Source of the DNA: an uncultured Bifidobacterium sp.
Lineage (GTDB): Bacteria > Actinomycetota > Actinomycetes > Actinomycetales > Bifidobacteriaceae
Direction of reading: 5' to 3'
Assembly (NCBI RefSeq): GCF_949292005.1
Contig: NZ_CASEXV010000023.1
Location: 1-35,964, forward strand
Length of the DNA stretch: 35,964 nucleotides
The position numbers and the translations under genes were made by a program. Of this stretch, positions 15,793-23,725 are shown piece after piece. The notes under the pieces were generated by a model. The model saw nothing but the letters and a program-made list of their open reading frames with translations, was not told where the DNA came from and made no database searches. Position 1 is the first letter of the stretch, and each line of letters opens with the position of its first letter.

Positions 15793-16239
15793 CGGCGGCC
15801 TCCTTTTGTGTGCCTGTGCTTCCCGTCGTTGATGTCCATCCGCGTGGCATGCCGAAAGATTGCAACGGGCGTGTGCGCGTCATGGGCCAACGGTCTGCAT
15901 TGTACCGGTTTGTGGAAGTCTGGTTGACGATATGCGGATTCACCGCAAGGGTCCTTCACAATAGGGGGAATCGATCACCGGATGCAGTCCAGAAAAGTTG
16001 ATGGGAATCGTCCGCCCAACAGCAGGTGGGTCGTCACCGTTGACGACCCATCCCTCAAGTAGTGGGGCGGGAGAGAAGGGGATATTTCCCGCCCCTGAGG
16101 CGGAGCGGGTTGGGGGATGCTCCGCCTCATTTGCCAGAAGCCTAAGTTGGGGAAAGGCTTCTGGGCTGCTTACTCGGGGGTAAGTCGGACTTTATGACAC
16201 AATACACGCATTCCCATGAGCGCGACACTCGCATCGAGA
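15793..16239. other. Intergenic region upstream of the muralidase gene
   Basis: No credible coding region. The part next to the gene (15793-15950) would be its leader and promoter: TACAAT on the minus strand at 15899-15904 is the best -10 candidate, but I see no convincing -35. The middle holds the hairpin run (16027-16184). In actinobacteria rpf-type genes can be preceded by a c-di-AMP (ydaO) riboswitch; I could not match its conserved core here. Confidence 0.5.
16027..16184. repeat. Run of five hairpins; possible structured RNA or multiple terminators
   Basis: Perfect inverted repeats follow one another: TGGGTCGTCA 16027-16036/16041-16050 (10 bp); GGGGCGGGA 16064-16072/16087-16095 (9 bp); TGAGGCGGAGC 16096-16106/16119-16129 (11 bp); CCAGAAGCCT 16134-16143/16155-16164 (10 bp); CTTAC 16169-16173/16180-16184 (5 bp). 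Read on the minus strand, loops of the last four each hold a run of C (TATCCCCTTC, ATCCCCCAACCC, TTCCCCAACTT, CCCCGA). On the plus strand they hold runs of G. No hairpin is followed by a U-run. The run lies between tRNA-Thr and the muralidase gene, both minus strand, so it may end the tRNA transcript or be its own RNA. C-rich loops recall the actinobacterial 6C RNA, without an exact match. Confidence 0.7.
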
Positions 16240-16312
16240 GCCTCCTGTCGGGATCGAACCGACGACCTGCCGCTTACAAGGCGGCCGCTCTGGCCATCTG
16301 AGCTAAGGAGGC
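16240..16312 (-). tRNA. tRNA-Thr (anticodon UGU)
   Basis: On the minus strand a full cloverleaf of 73 nt is seen. The acceptor arms are GCCTCCT/AGGAGGC and the D arm is GCTC/GAGC. The anticodon stem GCCGC/GCGGC encloses loop CTTGTAA, giving anticodon TGT. The T arm is GTCGG-TTCGATC-CCGAC. Anticodon UGU reads ACA (and ACG by wobble), hence threonine. The 3' CCA is not encoded. It lies 130 bp after the end of the DsbA-like gene on the same strand. Confidence 0.96.
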
Positions 16313-16442
16313 GATCATCCGTTGCCATCGGACTTTTCGCAGAGAGTAATTCAACCGCTGACGAGTCCAATCGCAAGGGAACGACAGTCCAGCATACCAG
16401 CAGTGACGACAAACTCACGATCGTCGTCACCGCGTCGGCGGA

Positions 16443-17405
16443 CTAATCGGAGGTCACATCGACCGGCTCGCCCTTAGAGCCGATGGACGGCATCGTCGAC
16501 GAGTCGCCAATCTGGGACTCCTTAAGTCCGATGGCCTTGAGAATCCCCTGTTTGAGGCTGAGACCGGCGGATGACACGTCGGTAAGGTTCAGCATCGTGC
16601 CGTTTATGGTGACCGTCGGAGTCGACATCGATCCGCTGGATCCCCACAGCTCCTTGCGTGTCGGAGTGTAAGTGTTGACGGCGTCGAGCCATTTCTGATA
16701 CGTGCGGTTGAACGCCTTGTTCGCAACCGACTTCGGGACTCCCGACTTGATGGCCTCTTTTTTGAGTTTGGCGTCGCTTACGGATTTGTAAGAACTTCCC
16801 TCTTCCGGCTGGAAGTCCTCGGCGTAGATGTTGCTGATGTAGGTGAGCAGATGCGCGGGATTGCTGTCGTTATCGGCGATATAAGCGATGGAGTTGGCCG
16901 CGCGGCTCGAATAGTCGTCGGTTGAGCTGGAATCCAGGAAGGACATGGGGTGGATGTCCAAGTTGATCTGTCCCGCTTTGAACAGGCTGATCAGCGTGGG
17001 GTCGGTCTGTCTGTTGAAGTTTCCGCAGCCAGGGCATAGAGGGTCCATATATATGGAAATCGTGGGTGCCCCCGTGATTTTCTTGCCATATCCGTTTTTG
17101 GAGAAGAGAATTCCGCCGTCATCGCTGGCGTTCGTGGGTTTAATCGAGGAGTTTCGCATCGTCAATCGGGCGCTCGAGGTGCTTTGTGTCTGCGTTGTCT
17201 GGCTTTTGTGGGTGTTTCTGTACACAACGACACCAACGACAGCAACAAGCGCCACGATGATGATCGTGACGATGATGCCGATGATTGTCTGCTGCCGATG
17301 TTCCCGGGCCTGCTGCTCGGCCTGACGCTGTGCGAGCTCACGTTCGGCGGCGCGGCGCGTCGCCTTCGATTTTCGGGGGTTGCTCGGTCGATTGCCCTGA
17401 GCCAT
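16443..17405 (-). CDS. Membrane-anchored DsbA-like thioredoxin-fold protein
   Basis: A 320-residue protein with a very basic, Gln-rich cytosolic N-terminus (1-38), one transmembrane helix (about 40-62) and an outside thioredoxin-like domain of the DsbA/thioredoxin_4 kind. The redox motif CPGC is at 124-127 in YMDPLCPGCGNF. STPTVTING near residue 265 supplies the cis-proline loop. It probably forms or isomerises disulfides in exported proteins, or acts as a reductase. ATG 17405 follows AGAAAGG by 6 nt; the frame is open for 14 more codons but lacks a site there. It lies 170 bp after the kinase gene on the same strand. Confidence 0.87.
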   Translation of the reverse strand: MAQGNRPSNPRKSKATRRAAERELAQRQAEQQAREHRQQTIIGIIVTIIIVALVAVVGVVVYRNTHKSQTTQTQSTSSARLTMRNSSIKPTNASDDGGILFSKNGYGKKITGAPTISIYMDPLCPGCGNFNRQTDPTLISLFKAGQINLDIHPMSFLDSSSTDDYSSRAANSIAYIADNDSNPAHLLTYISNIYAEDFQPEEGSSYKSVSDAKLKKEAIKSGVPKSVANKAFNRTYQKWLDAVNTYTPTRKELWGSSGSMSTPTVTINGTMLNLTDVSSAGLSLKQGILKAIGLKESQIGDSSTMPSIGSKGEPVDVTSD

Positions 17406-17575
17406 GCGAAGCCTTTCTGAGGAATGGGTGGAGTCACGGGAGTGCATCTCGCAAACATCCTAATCTATGCGGCAACACGGTTTTTCACGTGCTTCGCAGT
17501 TCGCTAAATACCTCCCCGATCTTCTTAGATGCTCGTTGGCGATGTTCGTCTTGTGTGGTGGTGCCACGGGTGGTG

Positions 17576-19405
17576 TCACGATGTCAAGGGGAACCAGGTG
17601 AGTGGATATCCGATGATGAACGGGATGCAGAACATGAATGATGCGATCGTCCATATCACGAGCGATTGCCCTATATTTCGGCTATCGGGGTTCTCGGGGC
17701 TTCCGGCGCCCATGCGCGCGCTGCCTGCCAAAGGTGTGCAGACGATGGACAGCCATGCTCCCCCGATGATGATGGCTACCACTAAGCCGGTGATGGAGGG
17801 TGTCTGCGCGCTGGGAAGGCTCAGGGTTGTTTCCCACAATCCGAGATGAAGCGTCGACCGCATGCGCGTGATGCGCGGGAAGAGCATGGCGATCGCGAGA
17901 AGGATTCCGCTGGTGAGGGAGATGAGCAGAACGAGCAGCAGGGATCGGGCCAGTGCGATGACGGCGTGCCACGGGAGCAGCAGGGCACGGAGCCATGAGT
18001 CGGTCCCCCGCCATTGACCGCCGCGCCGCTCGCCGTGACTGGAGCGGAATTCTCGGCTCAAACCGATGGTCGACAGTATCCACAGGGAGAACCCCCCAAG
18101 AAGAATCGAGCATACAGGAGCCACCGTGGAGAGAAGCGTCAGAGGAACCGTCGCCGCGAGGACGCGGATTCGACCTGAGCGGGCACGTCGCTTCATCGCG
18201 GATTCGGAGAACTTCAGGAATTGTGTGGACGGTACGGGAGCGCCGTCCGTGGCGTCTTCGGGCTGCTCGTCCTTCCCCGACCTCGGAGCGTATTGGGCGG
18301 GCGCACCCATTTGGGTCGGAGGGTCGTCGTTCTGCTGATCCTGGGGCAGAGGTGTGGTCCCCGGATCACATTGCAGGGACTTGGTGCGCGGGACATTCGA
18401 GTCGCCTATCCACATCGTTCTCGGGTTGTCGATGTCGGGGACGGCTGCTGGTGGCCGTGGATCAAAAGGGGGCATCACCCCCGTCGCTCCGGAATCGGCA
18501 GCATTTCCGGCGACGTCATCGGACGTCCCGTTTCCGATGAAGGTTTGAGCGGACCAGAGTGGGTCATCATGGGAATCCAGACGAAGGGCCGCGACGAGTT
18601 GATCCGGGGATGGCCTGTTCCCCGGGTGGGGGTCGAGCGCGGCCCTCAAAGCCTTGGCCGTGACGGCGGGAAGCCCGGAGAGGTCGGCGTTTCCAGAGGC
18701 CTCACGCTGGAGCACCGCCATCATGGGTGAGGTGCCGAACACCGATTTGGATGTGGCGGCGTACGCCAGAACGGAGGAAAGGGACCACCAATCCGCCGCC
18801 TCGTTGGATTCGGCGCCATCAATGATTTCGGGAGCGATGAATCCGGGGGTCCCCATGACCAAGCCCGTCCGTGTGACATGCGCCTGGTTCTCGCTCATGG
18901 CTATACCGAAATCGACCAGAACGGGACCCTTGGTTGAGATCATGACGTTTCCCGGTTTGATGTCTCGATGGATGATTCCGGCGGCGTGCACGGCCTTCAC
19001 CGTATCGGTCAGACGCTCGGCCAGTCTGGCGAGGTCCACGCCCTCATAGGCGCCGTTGAGTCTGACGTCCTCGCGCAGATCATGGCCTTCGATAAGTTCG
19101 GTGACGATGAAGGCGACGGCGTCATCCAACTCCATATCCACAATGCGGCATACTCCGGGATGATCGACGCGTTTGAGGGCGAGGGCCTCACGTCTAAGGC
19201 GCTCGCGAGCCGTTCCCGCGTCGCCGCCCTGCGCAGGCTGTCCGTCGGACAAGGAGTCGCGCAGAATCTTCATGGCAAATTCCTGGCCCCCACCGTCGCG
19301 GACCTTCCAGACCGAGCCCATGGCACCGCCGCCCAGCCGTGAGTCGAGAACATATCCCCCCACGATGTTCCCGGGCTCCAGATCCAAGGCATTGACATCA
19401 CTCAT
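17576..19405 (-). CDS. Membrane Ser/Thr protein kinase (PknB type kinase domain)
   Basis: A 609-residue kinase with all catalytic marks: glycine loop LGGGAMGSVW (24-33), Lys46, HRDIKPGN (146-153), DFG (165-167), GTPGFIAPE (185-193). The kinase domain ends near 275. A Pro-rich linker follows, then four hydrophobic segments in the last 190 residues. It is thus a polytopic membrane kinase with a cytosolic catalytic domain and no PASTA domains. Substrates are not shown; the pseudokinase in this window is one candidate by analogy with mycobacterial PknB-MviN. Two starts are close: ATG 19405 has AGGA 8 nt upstream; ATG 19414 (three codons longer) has AGGGGGA about 12 nt upstream. Confidence 0.9.
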   Translation of the reverse strand: MSDVNALDLEPGNIVGGYVLDSRLGGGAMGSVWKVRDGGGQEFAMKILRDSLSDGQPAQGGDAGTARERLRREALALKRVDHPGVCRIVDMELDDAVAFIVTELIEGHDLREDVRLNGAYEGVDLARLAERLTDTVKAVHAAGIIHRDIKPGNVMISTKGPVLVDFGIAMSENQAHVTRTGLVMGTPGFIAPEIIDGAESNEAADWWSLSSVLAYAATSKSVFGTSPMMAVLQREASGNADLSGLPAVTAKALRAALDPHPGNRPSPDQLVAALRLDSHDDPLWSAQTFIGNGTSDDVAGNAADSGATGVMPPFDPRPPAAVPDIDNPRTMWIGDSNVPRTKSLQCDPGTTPLPQDQQNDDPPTQMGAPAQYAPRSGKDEQPEDATDGAPVPSTQFLKFSESAMKRRARSGRIRVLAATVPLTLLSTVAPVCSILLGGFSLWILSTIGLSREFRSSHGERRGGQWRGTDSWLRALLLPWHAVIALARSLLLVLLISLTSGILLAIAMLFPRITRMRSTLHLGLWETTLSLPSAQTPSITGLVVAIIIGGAWLSIVCTPLAGSARMGAGSPENPDSRNIGQSLVIWTIASFMFCIPFIIGYPLTWFPLTS

Positions 19406-19687
19406 GGACTCCATCCTAGTGATGTCCCCCTGTGCGATTCCTGCGCGTCCCATGACGCCAGTGGTGATGGTGGGGCCGGGGAAATTCGGCTTTCCCCAGA
19501 TCATGCGCGTGTCGAGATATGAGGTGGCCGTGTATAGTGAAAGTCGGCTCAATGAGGAGAAACTTCACTGGACCGCAAAAGTGAACACTGAGGCTTGCGG
19601 TTTCCCCAATGGTCACCGCAGTTGCGGTATGAAACCCCTTCACTACGGATCGTTCGGCACGTACCTGCCGATGAAAGGATGATTATC
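19406..19687 (+). promoter_or_regulatory. Divergent promoter region and structured leader of the msmK-type gene
   Basis: TATAGT at 19533-19538 is a -10 candidate (TGTCGA 17 nt upstream is a weak -35), giving a leader of roughly 145 nt. The leader holds alternating complementary half-sites: ACCGCAA 19572-19578, TTGCGGT 19595-19601, ACCGCA 19615-19620 and TGCGGT 19623-19628. Each can pair with more than one partner. GGTTTC 19599-19604 and GAAACC 19631-19636 can close a stem around the last pair. AGTGAA/TTCACT also alternates (19536, 19564, 19580, 19639). This could be an operator for a dimeric repressor or an RNA with mutually exclusive folds. Confidence 0.45.
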
Positions 19688-20815
19688 ATGGCGGAAGTTG
19701 TTTTCGAACACGTCACGCGCATCTACCCGGGCAATGACACCCCTTCGGTGGATGATCTCAATCTCGACATCAAGGATGGCGAGTTCCTTGTCCTCGTTGG
19801 TCCTTCTGGATGCGGCAAGTCGACGACGCTCCGCATGCTCGCGGGCCTTGAGGAGGTCAACAAGGGACGCATCTACATCGGTGGCAAGGACGTCACCACC
19901 ATGCAGCCCAAGGACCGTGACATCGCCATGGTCTTCCAGAACTACGCTCTGTATCCGCATATGACCGTCGCGGACAACATGGGCTTCGCGCTGAAGATCG
20001 CGGGGAAGCCGAAGGACGAGATTCGCGCCCGTGTTGAGAAGGCCGCTGAGATCCTCGACCTCACTGAGTATCTGGACCGCAAGCCGAAGGCGCTTTCCGG
20101 AGGCCAGCGTCAGCGCGTCGCCATGGGCCGTGCAATCGTTCGTCAGCCCAAGGTCTTCCTGATGGATGAACCCCTTTCCAACCTTGATGCGAAGCTCCGC
20201 GTCCAGACCCGTACCCAGATCGCGGCACTCCAGCGTCAGCTGGGCGTCACAACCCTGTACGTGACCCACGATCAGACCGAAGCCTTGACCATGGGCGATC
20301 GCATTGCCGTCATCAAGCTGGGAATCCTCCAGCAGGTGGGTGCCCCGACCGATCTCTACGATCATCCGGAGAACGTCTTCGTCGCGGGCTTCATTGGCTC
20401 GCCGTCGATGAACATCAACACCCATCCCGTCGTGAACGGCAAGGCCAAGATCGGTGAGGACACTCTCGATCTTCCGGCCGATGCGGTCAGCAAGCTCACT
20501 CCGGAGGACAAGGGCCAGATCGTGGTCGGCTTCCGTCCCGAGGACGCGGACCTGGCGACGACGCTCGACTCCAACGCCTTCTCCCTGAAGGTCGTGAACG
20601 TTGAGGACCTCGGCTCCGACGGCTACATCTACGGAAACATCCTCACCGACGGCTCCGTCGAGGAGAACTCCACCATGATGTCCGATCAGAATAAGTTGAC
20701 GACGATTCGCGTGAATCCCCGTTCGCTTCCGAAGGTGGGAGACGTCGTCAAGATCAGGATCGACCCCAGCAAGATGCATCTCTTCTCGCCGGCGACCGAG
20801 CTGCGTCTGAATTAG
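19688..20815 (+). CDS. msmK: Sugar ABC importer ATP-binding protein, MsmK/UgpC type
   Basis: A 375-residue ATPase of carbohydrate (CUT1) importers. Walker A is GPSGCGKS (38-45), the ABC signature LSGGQ (136-140), Walker B VFLMDE (156-161), and the H-loop THDQTEA follows. The C-terminal 130 residues are the TOBE/regulatory domain typical of MalK, UgpC and MsmK. No permease or binding protein is adjacent, so it is an orphan ATPase that probably energises several sugar importers in trans, as MsmK does in other Gram-positives. ATG 19688 has AAAGGA 8 nt upstream; the longer open frame has no site. Confidence 0.93.
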   Translation: MAEVVFEHVTRIYPGNDTPSVDDLNLDIKDGEFLVLVGPSGCGKSTTLRMLAGLEEVNKGRIYIGGKDVTTMQPKDRDIAMVFQNYALYPHMTVADNMGFALKIAGKPKDEIRARVEKAAEILDLTEYLDRKPKALSGGQRQRVAMGRAIVRQPKVFLMDEPLSNLDAKLRVQTRTQIAALQRQLGVTTLYVTHDQTEALTMGDRIAVIKLGILQQVGAPTDLYDHPENVFVAGFIGSPSMNINTHPVVNGKAKIGEDTLDLPADAVSKLTPEDKGQIVVGFRPEDADLATTLDSNAFSLKVVNVEDLGSDGYIYGNILTDGSVEENSTMMSDQNKLTTIRVNPRSLPKVGDVVKIRIDPSKMHLFSPATELRLN

Positions 20816-20832
20816 TTCAGCGAATATGTACG

Positions 20833-20851
20833 TGGCGGGCAAACCCCGCCA
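20833..20851. terminator. Hairpin 1 after the msmK-type gene
   Basis: TGGCGGG (20833-20839) and CCCGCCA (20845-20851) pair around a 5-nt loop (CAAAC), 18 bp after the stop codon. No T-run follows. First of three consecutive hairpins. Confidence 0.5.
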
Positions 20852-20856
20852 GAAAT

Positions 20857-20895
20857 CAACGAGGTGGTCTCTTAATTTCTCTCTCCACCTCGTTG
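20857..20895. terminator. Hairpin 2 after the msmK-type gene
   Basis: An 11-bp perfect stem (CAACGAGGTGG 20857-20867 with CCACCTCGTTG 20885-20895) encloses a 17-nt pyrimidine-rich loop. The 5' arm resembles a Shine-Dalgarno sequence (GAGGTGG), but no start codon follows it. Confidence 0.5.
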
Positions 20896-20923
20896 GGAAG
20901 CCCCGCAGTCTTGCGGGGCTTCC
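20896..20923. terminator. Hairpin 3, strong GC-rich terminator-like stem
   Basis: GGAAGCCCCGCA (20896-20907) and TGCGGGGCTTCC (20912-20923) form a perfect 12-bp stem with a GTCT loop, starting at the base after hairpin 2. It ends 26 bp before the next start codon. The sequence is that of a rho-independent terminator stem, although no T-run follows. Confidence 0.65.
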
Positions 20924-20936
20924 GTGATGTGAAAGG

Positions 20937-20942
20937 TACATT
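20937..20942 (+). promoter_or_regulatory. -10-like TACATT 7 nt before the DUF4032 gene
   Basis: TACATT ends exactly 7 nt before the ATG at 20950, the spacing expected for a leaderless transcript. No -35 hexamer is evident. AGGCGGT between it and the ATG is too close to serve well as a ribosome site. Confidence 0.35.
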
Positions 20943-20949
20943 AGGCGGT

Positions 20950-22350
20950 ATGGACCTGACCGAATCATCCCAGATGGATCCCCGCGCCGTCAACGCGACA
21001 TCGGTGGAAGCCGACGACTCCGCCGAGACCGATGACGCACAGCTGTTACAGATAACCTCCGCAAGCTCAAATCCCCAGATGTTCATGCTGCCTTGGTCGC
21101 TTCCGTTGTCCACATGGCCGCAGGATCTTCTCGTTAACCTGCCTAGGGGAATCTCCCGCCACGTCGTGCGATTCGTGCACGTGGGCGATGACGTGTATGC
21201 GATGAAGGAGATCACGCGGAGTGTGGCCGAGCGCGAGTACGAGCTACTCCGTCGTTTGCAGAAACTGGAGCTCCCCACGGTGACGCCGGTCGCGGTGGTC
21301 ACGGGGCGTCATGACTCTCAGGGTGCTCCGTTGGAGGCGATACTGGTCACGCAGCATCTGAAGTTCTCGCTTCCCTACCGTGCGTTGTTCGCCAGGAACC
21401 TGAGGCCTGACACCGCGGAGCGTCTTATCGACGCCTTGGCGGTTCTTATGGTGCGGCTGCATCTCGCAGGATTCTATTGGGGTGACGTGTCCCTGTCGAA
21501 CGTCCTCTTCCTTCGTGACGCGGATGCTTTCTCCGCTTTTCTTGTGGATGCCGAGACCGGCGATCTTCACGCCACGTTGACGGATGGCCAACGCGAGTAC
21601 GACATGGATCTGGCGAGGACGAACATCATCGGCGAGTTGATGGATCTTAATTCGGGCGAGCTTCTTCCGAAGGACGTGGATGAGGTTTCGGTCGGGAATC
21701 GCCTCGTCGAGCGGTACCACTCCCTCTGGGGCGCCTTAACCGACGTTGAGGACTTCAATCCCGATGAGATGTGGAAGATCGAGAAGCGCATCAATCGACT
21801 CAACGATCTGGGATTCGACGTCGACGAGTTGGAGATGAAGACGGCTCCCGACGGGAAGAGGATCCTCGTCCGTCCGCGCGTGGTCGACGCCGGCTATGCG
21901 TCGCGCAAACTGCTGAGGCTTACCGGGCTTGACGTTCAGGAGAATCAGGCGAGACGCCTGCTCAACGATTTGGATGCGTACCGCGCCTCGACGTGGCGGG
22001 AGGGAGAGGAAATCGAGATCGTTGCAACCGATTGGATGCGCGAGGTCTTCGAGCCAACCGTACATATGATTCCCCGTGAGTACAGGTCTCAGATCGAACC
22101 TGCCCAGTTCTTCCACGAGGTCCTCGACCATAGGTGGTTCCTTGCGGAGAAGGCGGGACATGACGTTCCCATGGCCGAGGCAGTGCAGAGCTATATCAAG
22201 AATGTTCTTCCGCAGTACAAGCTTGATTCCGAGGTTATGGATGACATCAACGCCGAGGCTGATTCCGGCGTCATCGATGATGACGCCACATACGATCAGG
22301 CAGGAAACGATATAGAGAACGACCCTGATGCCGCCGTCTGGTCCCATTGA
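20950..22350 (+). CDS. DUF4032 kinase-like protein
   Basis: A 466-residue soluble protein of the actinobacterial DUF4032 family. The N-terminal half has a small-molecule/WaaP-like kinase fold: a lysine in DVYAMKEITRS, QHLKFSLPYRALF, and the catalytic-loop equivalent YWGDVSLSNVLF followed by a metal-site-like FLVDAETGDL. The C-terminal half (about 310-440) is the DUF4032 part, with RRLLNDLDAYRAS, VFEPTVHMIPREYR and FFHEVLDHRWFLAEKAGHDV. Its substrate is unknown. It may phosphorylate a small molecule or lipid since the Asp-Asn pair and the second Asp are present. The first 40 residues are acidic and variable. The start is judged from similarity of the fold and the lack of alternatives; a second ATG is at 20977. 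Confidence 0.82.
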   Translation: MDLTESSQMDPRAVNATSVEADDSAETDDAQLLQITSASSNPQMFMLPWSLPLSTWPQDLLVNLPRGISRHVVRFVHVGDDVYAMKEITRSVAEREYELLRRLQKLELPTVTPVAVVTGRHDSQGAPLEAILVTQHLKFSLPYRALFARNLRPDTAERLIDALAVLMVRLHLAGFYWGDVSLSNVLFLRDADAFSAFLVDAETGDLHATLTDGQREYDMDLARTNIIGELMDLNSGELLPKDVDEVSVGNRLVERYHSLWGALTDVEDFNPDEMWKIEKRINRLNDLGFDVDELEMKTAPDGKRILVRPRVVDAGYASRKLLRLTGLDVQENQARRLLNDLDAYRASTWREGEEIEIVATDWMREVFEPTVHMIPREYRSQIEPAQFFHEVLDHRWFLAEKAGHDVPMAEAVQSYIKNVLPQYKLDSEVMDDINAEADSGVIDDDATYDQAGNDIENDPDAAVWSH

Positions 22351-22395
22351 TCCGTTCGCGTCGAGGACCTCGAACCTGTCACTACGGCATAGGGC

Positions 22396-22429
22396 CTAGC
22401 CGGGGGAAGAGCCGCTTCTCCCCGGCTAG
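22396..22429. terminator. Bidirectional terminator between DUF4032 gene and rlmB
   Basis: CTAGCCGGGG (22396-22405) pairs with CCCCGGCTAG (22420-22429). The stem continues inward as GAAG/CTTC with one bulged T, leaving a 5-nt loop. It lies 45 bp after one stop codon and 29 bp after the convergent one. Confidence 0.7.
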
Positions 22430-22458
22430 CACATCAGTCGCACGTCAGTCGAGCGTCA

Positions 22459-23439
22459 TCAGAGTCCCTGCCGTGCCATGGACACCGCGTAGAGGCTGAT
22501 TCCCGCGGCTACGGATGCGTTGAGCGATTCGACCATTCCGGATATGGGAATCCCGGCGATCGCGTCGCATGACTCCCTCGCGAGTCGACTGAGACCCTCG
22601 CCCTCAGAGCCAAGAACCACGATGAGAGGGTCACCCTCGAAGCCGGTCTCCCCGACTCTAGCCGTTCCGCCGCCGTCAAGACCGACGGCGAAGAAGCCGC
22701 GCTCCTTCATCATCGCGATGCTTTTGGTCAGATTGACCACACGGGCCACGGGCATGTGCGCGGCGGCTCCCGCCGACACCTTCCATGCCGCGGCGTTGAC
22801 CGATGCGGAGCGACGCTCGGGAAGGATGACGCCGCTGGCGTTGAAGGCCGCCGCCGACCGGATGACCGCACCAAGATTATGGGGATCCGTGACGCCGTCA
22901 AGGGCGATGAAAAGGGGTTGCGCCATCTTCCGCGCCTTGTCGGAGTCGGCGCGCGACATAGCCGAAGTCTTCGCGAAGGATCTCTCAATCAGGTCCTCCA
23001 ATGATGCGTACTGGTACGGCTGCACTTTCAACACGACGCCCTGATGGTTGCGCGCCTTGGCGATCCGGTCCATCTCCAGGCGGTCCGCCTCAAGCAGATG
23101 CAGGCTATGGAGTCCCGCCAGGCGGACGATCTCGCGAGTTCGATCATCATGCTCGATTCTGGATGCCAGAACGAGCTGAGTGCAGGGAACCCCAGCCTTC
23201 AGAGCCTCCAGCACGGCGTTGCGTCCAACAACCAGATCGGCGGCGTCGGATGTGAACTGAGCCGCGCGGCGCCGAGCGGCGTTGCGTGGATCGGCCATGT
23301 TCCGGCGCTCGGACGCCTGCTTCGCCTTATGCGCCTTGTGGTACACACGGTCCTCTGCCTTTGGTGTGGGTCCTCGTCCCTTGAGTGCGTTGCGGTGTTT
23401 TCCACCCGACCCTTTGGTCGGGCCTTTCTTTGATGCCAT
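22459..23439 (-). CDS. rlmB: 23S rRNA 2'-O-methyltransferase, RlmB/TrmH (SpoU) family
   Basis: A 326-residue SPOUT methyltransferase expected to methylate a ribose in 23S rRNA (Gm2251 in E. coli). A basic N-terminal tail of about 75 residues (KKGPTKGSGGKHRNALKGR) comes first, then the L30e-like RNA-binding domain (VVGRNAVLEALKAG). The trefoil-knot domain follows with FIALDGVTDPHNLGAVIRSA, VVLGSEGEGLSRL and GMVESLNASVAAGISLY, the three SpoU motifs. ATG 23439 has no Shine-Dalgarno site but a -10 and -35 just upstream, so the mRNA is probably leaderless. The gene is divergent from the P-type ATPase. Confidence 0.93.
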   Translation of the reverse strand: MASKKGPTKGSGGKHRNALKGRGPTPKAEDRVYHKAHKAKQASERRNMADPRNAARRRAAQFTSDAADLVVGRNAVLEALKAGVPCTQLVLASRIEHDDRTREIVRLAGLHSLHLLEADRLEMDRIAKARNHQGVVLKVQPYQYASLEDLIERSFAKTSAMSRADSDKARKMAQPLFIALDGVTDPHNLGAVIRSAAAFNASGVILPERRSASVNAAAWKVSAGAAAHMPVARVVNLTKSIAMMKERGFFAVGLDGGGTARVGETGFEGDPLIVVLGSEGEGLSRLARESCDAIAGIPISGMVESLNASVAAGISLYAVSMARQGL

Positions 23440-23445
23440 AGACAC

Positions 23446-23474
23446 ATTGTCCCAGCACCTAAGGATTGAGCCAA
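23446..23474 (-). promoter_or_regulatory. Leaderless promoter of rlmB
   Basis: On the minus strand TTGGCT (23469-23474) and GACAAT (23446-23451) are 17 nt apart, and GACAAT ends 6 nt before the ATG at 23439. Transcription would start at or within a base of the A of the start codon. No ribosome-binding sequence is present, which supports leaderless translation. Confidence 0.55.
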
Positions 23475-23725
23475 CCGTGTCGCATCGCTTACCGCGAGGT
23501 GACGTGCACAACGCGACAAAGAGATCGGTCGCGAAGAGGTTGATGTGGATGATGTGAGACATGCTGGCTGTTCCGGTGAAATCAGTATCGACGCGATAAA
23601 ATGGTCTAACGCATTCGCCGGCAGTCGCTGGCGGCGTCCAGATCCGCGCAGTTCATCGGCGTCCGGTTTTCCACCAGGACCTGTCGAGGACTGACTACTT
23701 CGCGGCCGACCAAGGAGAACAAACA

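Noticed and set aside
15793..16020. c-di-AMP (ydaO) riboswitch before the muralidase gene
   Set aside because: Expected by analogy with rpf genes in Streptomyces, but I could not match a conserved core in the leader.
19643..20968. Minus-strand open frame of 441 codons
   Set aside because: Exact shadow of the msmK-type ATPase, whose Walker and signature motifs are clear.
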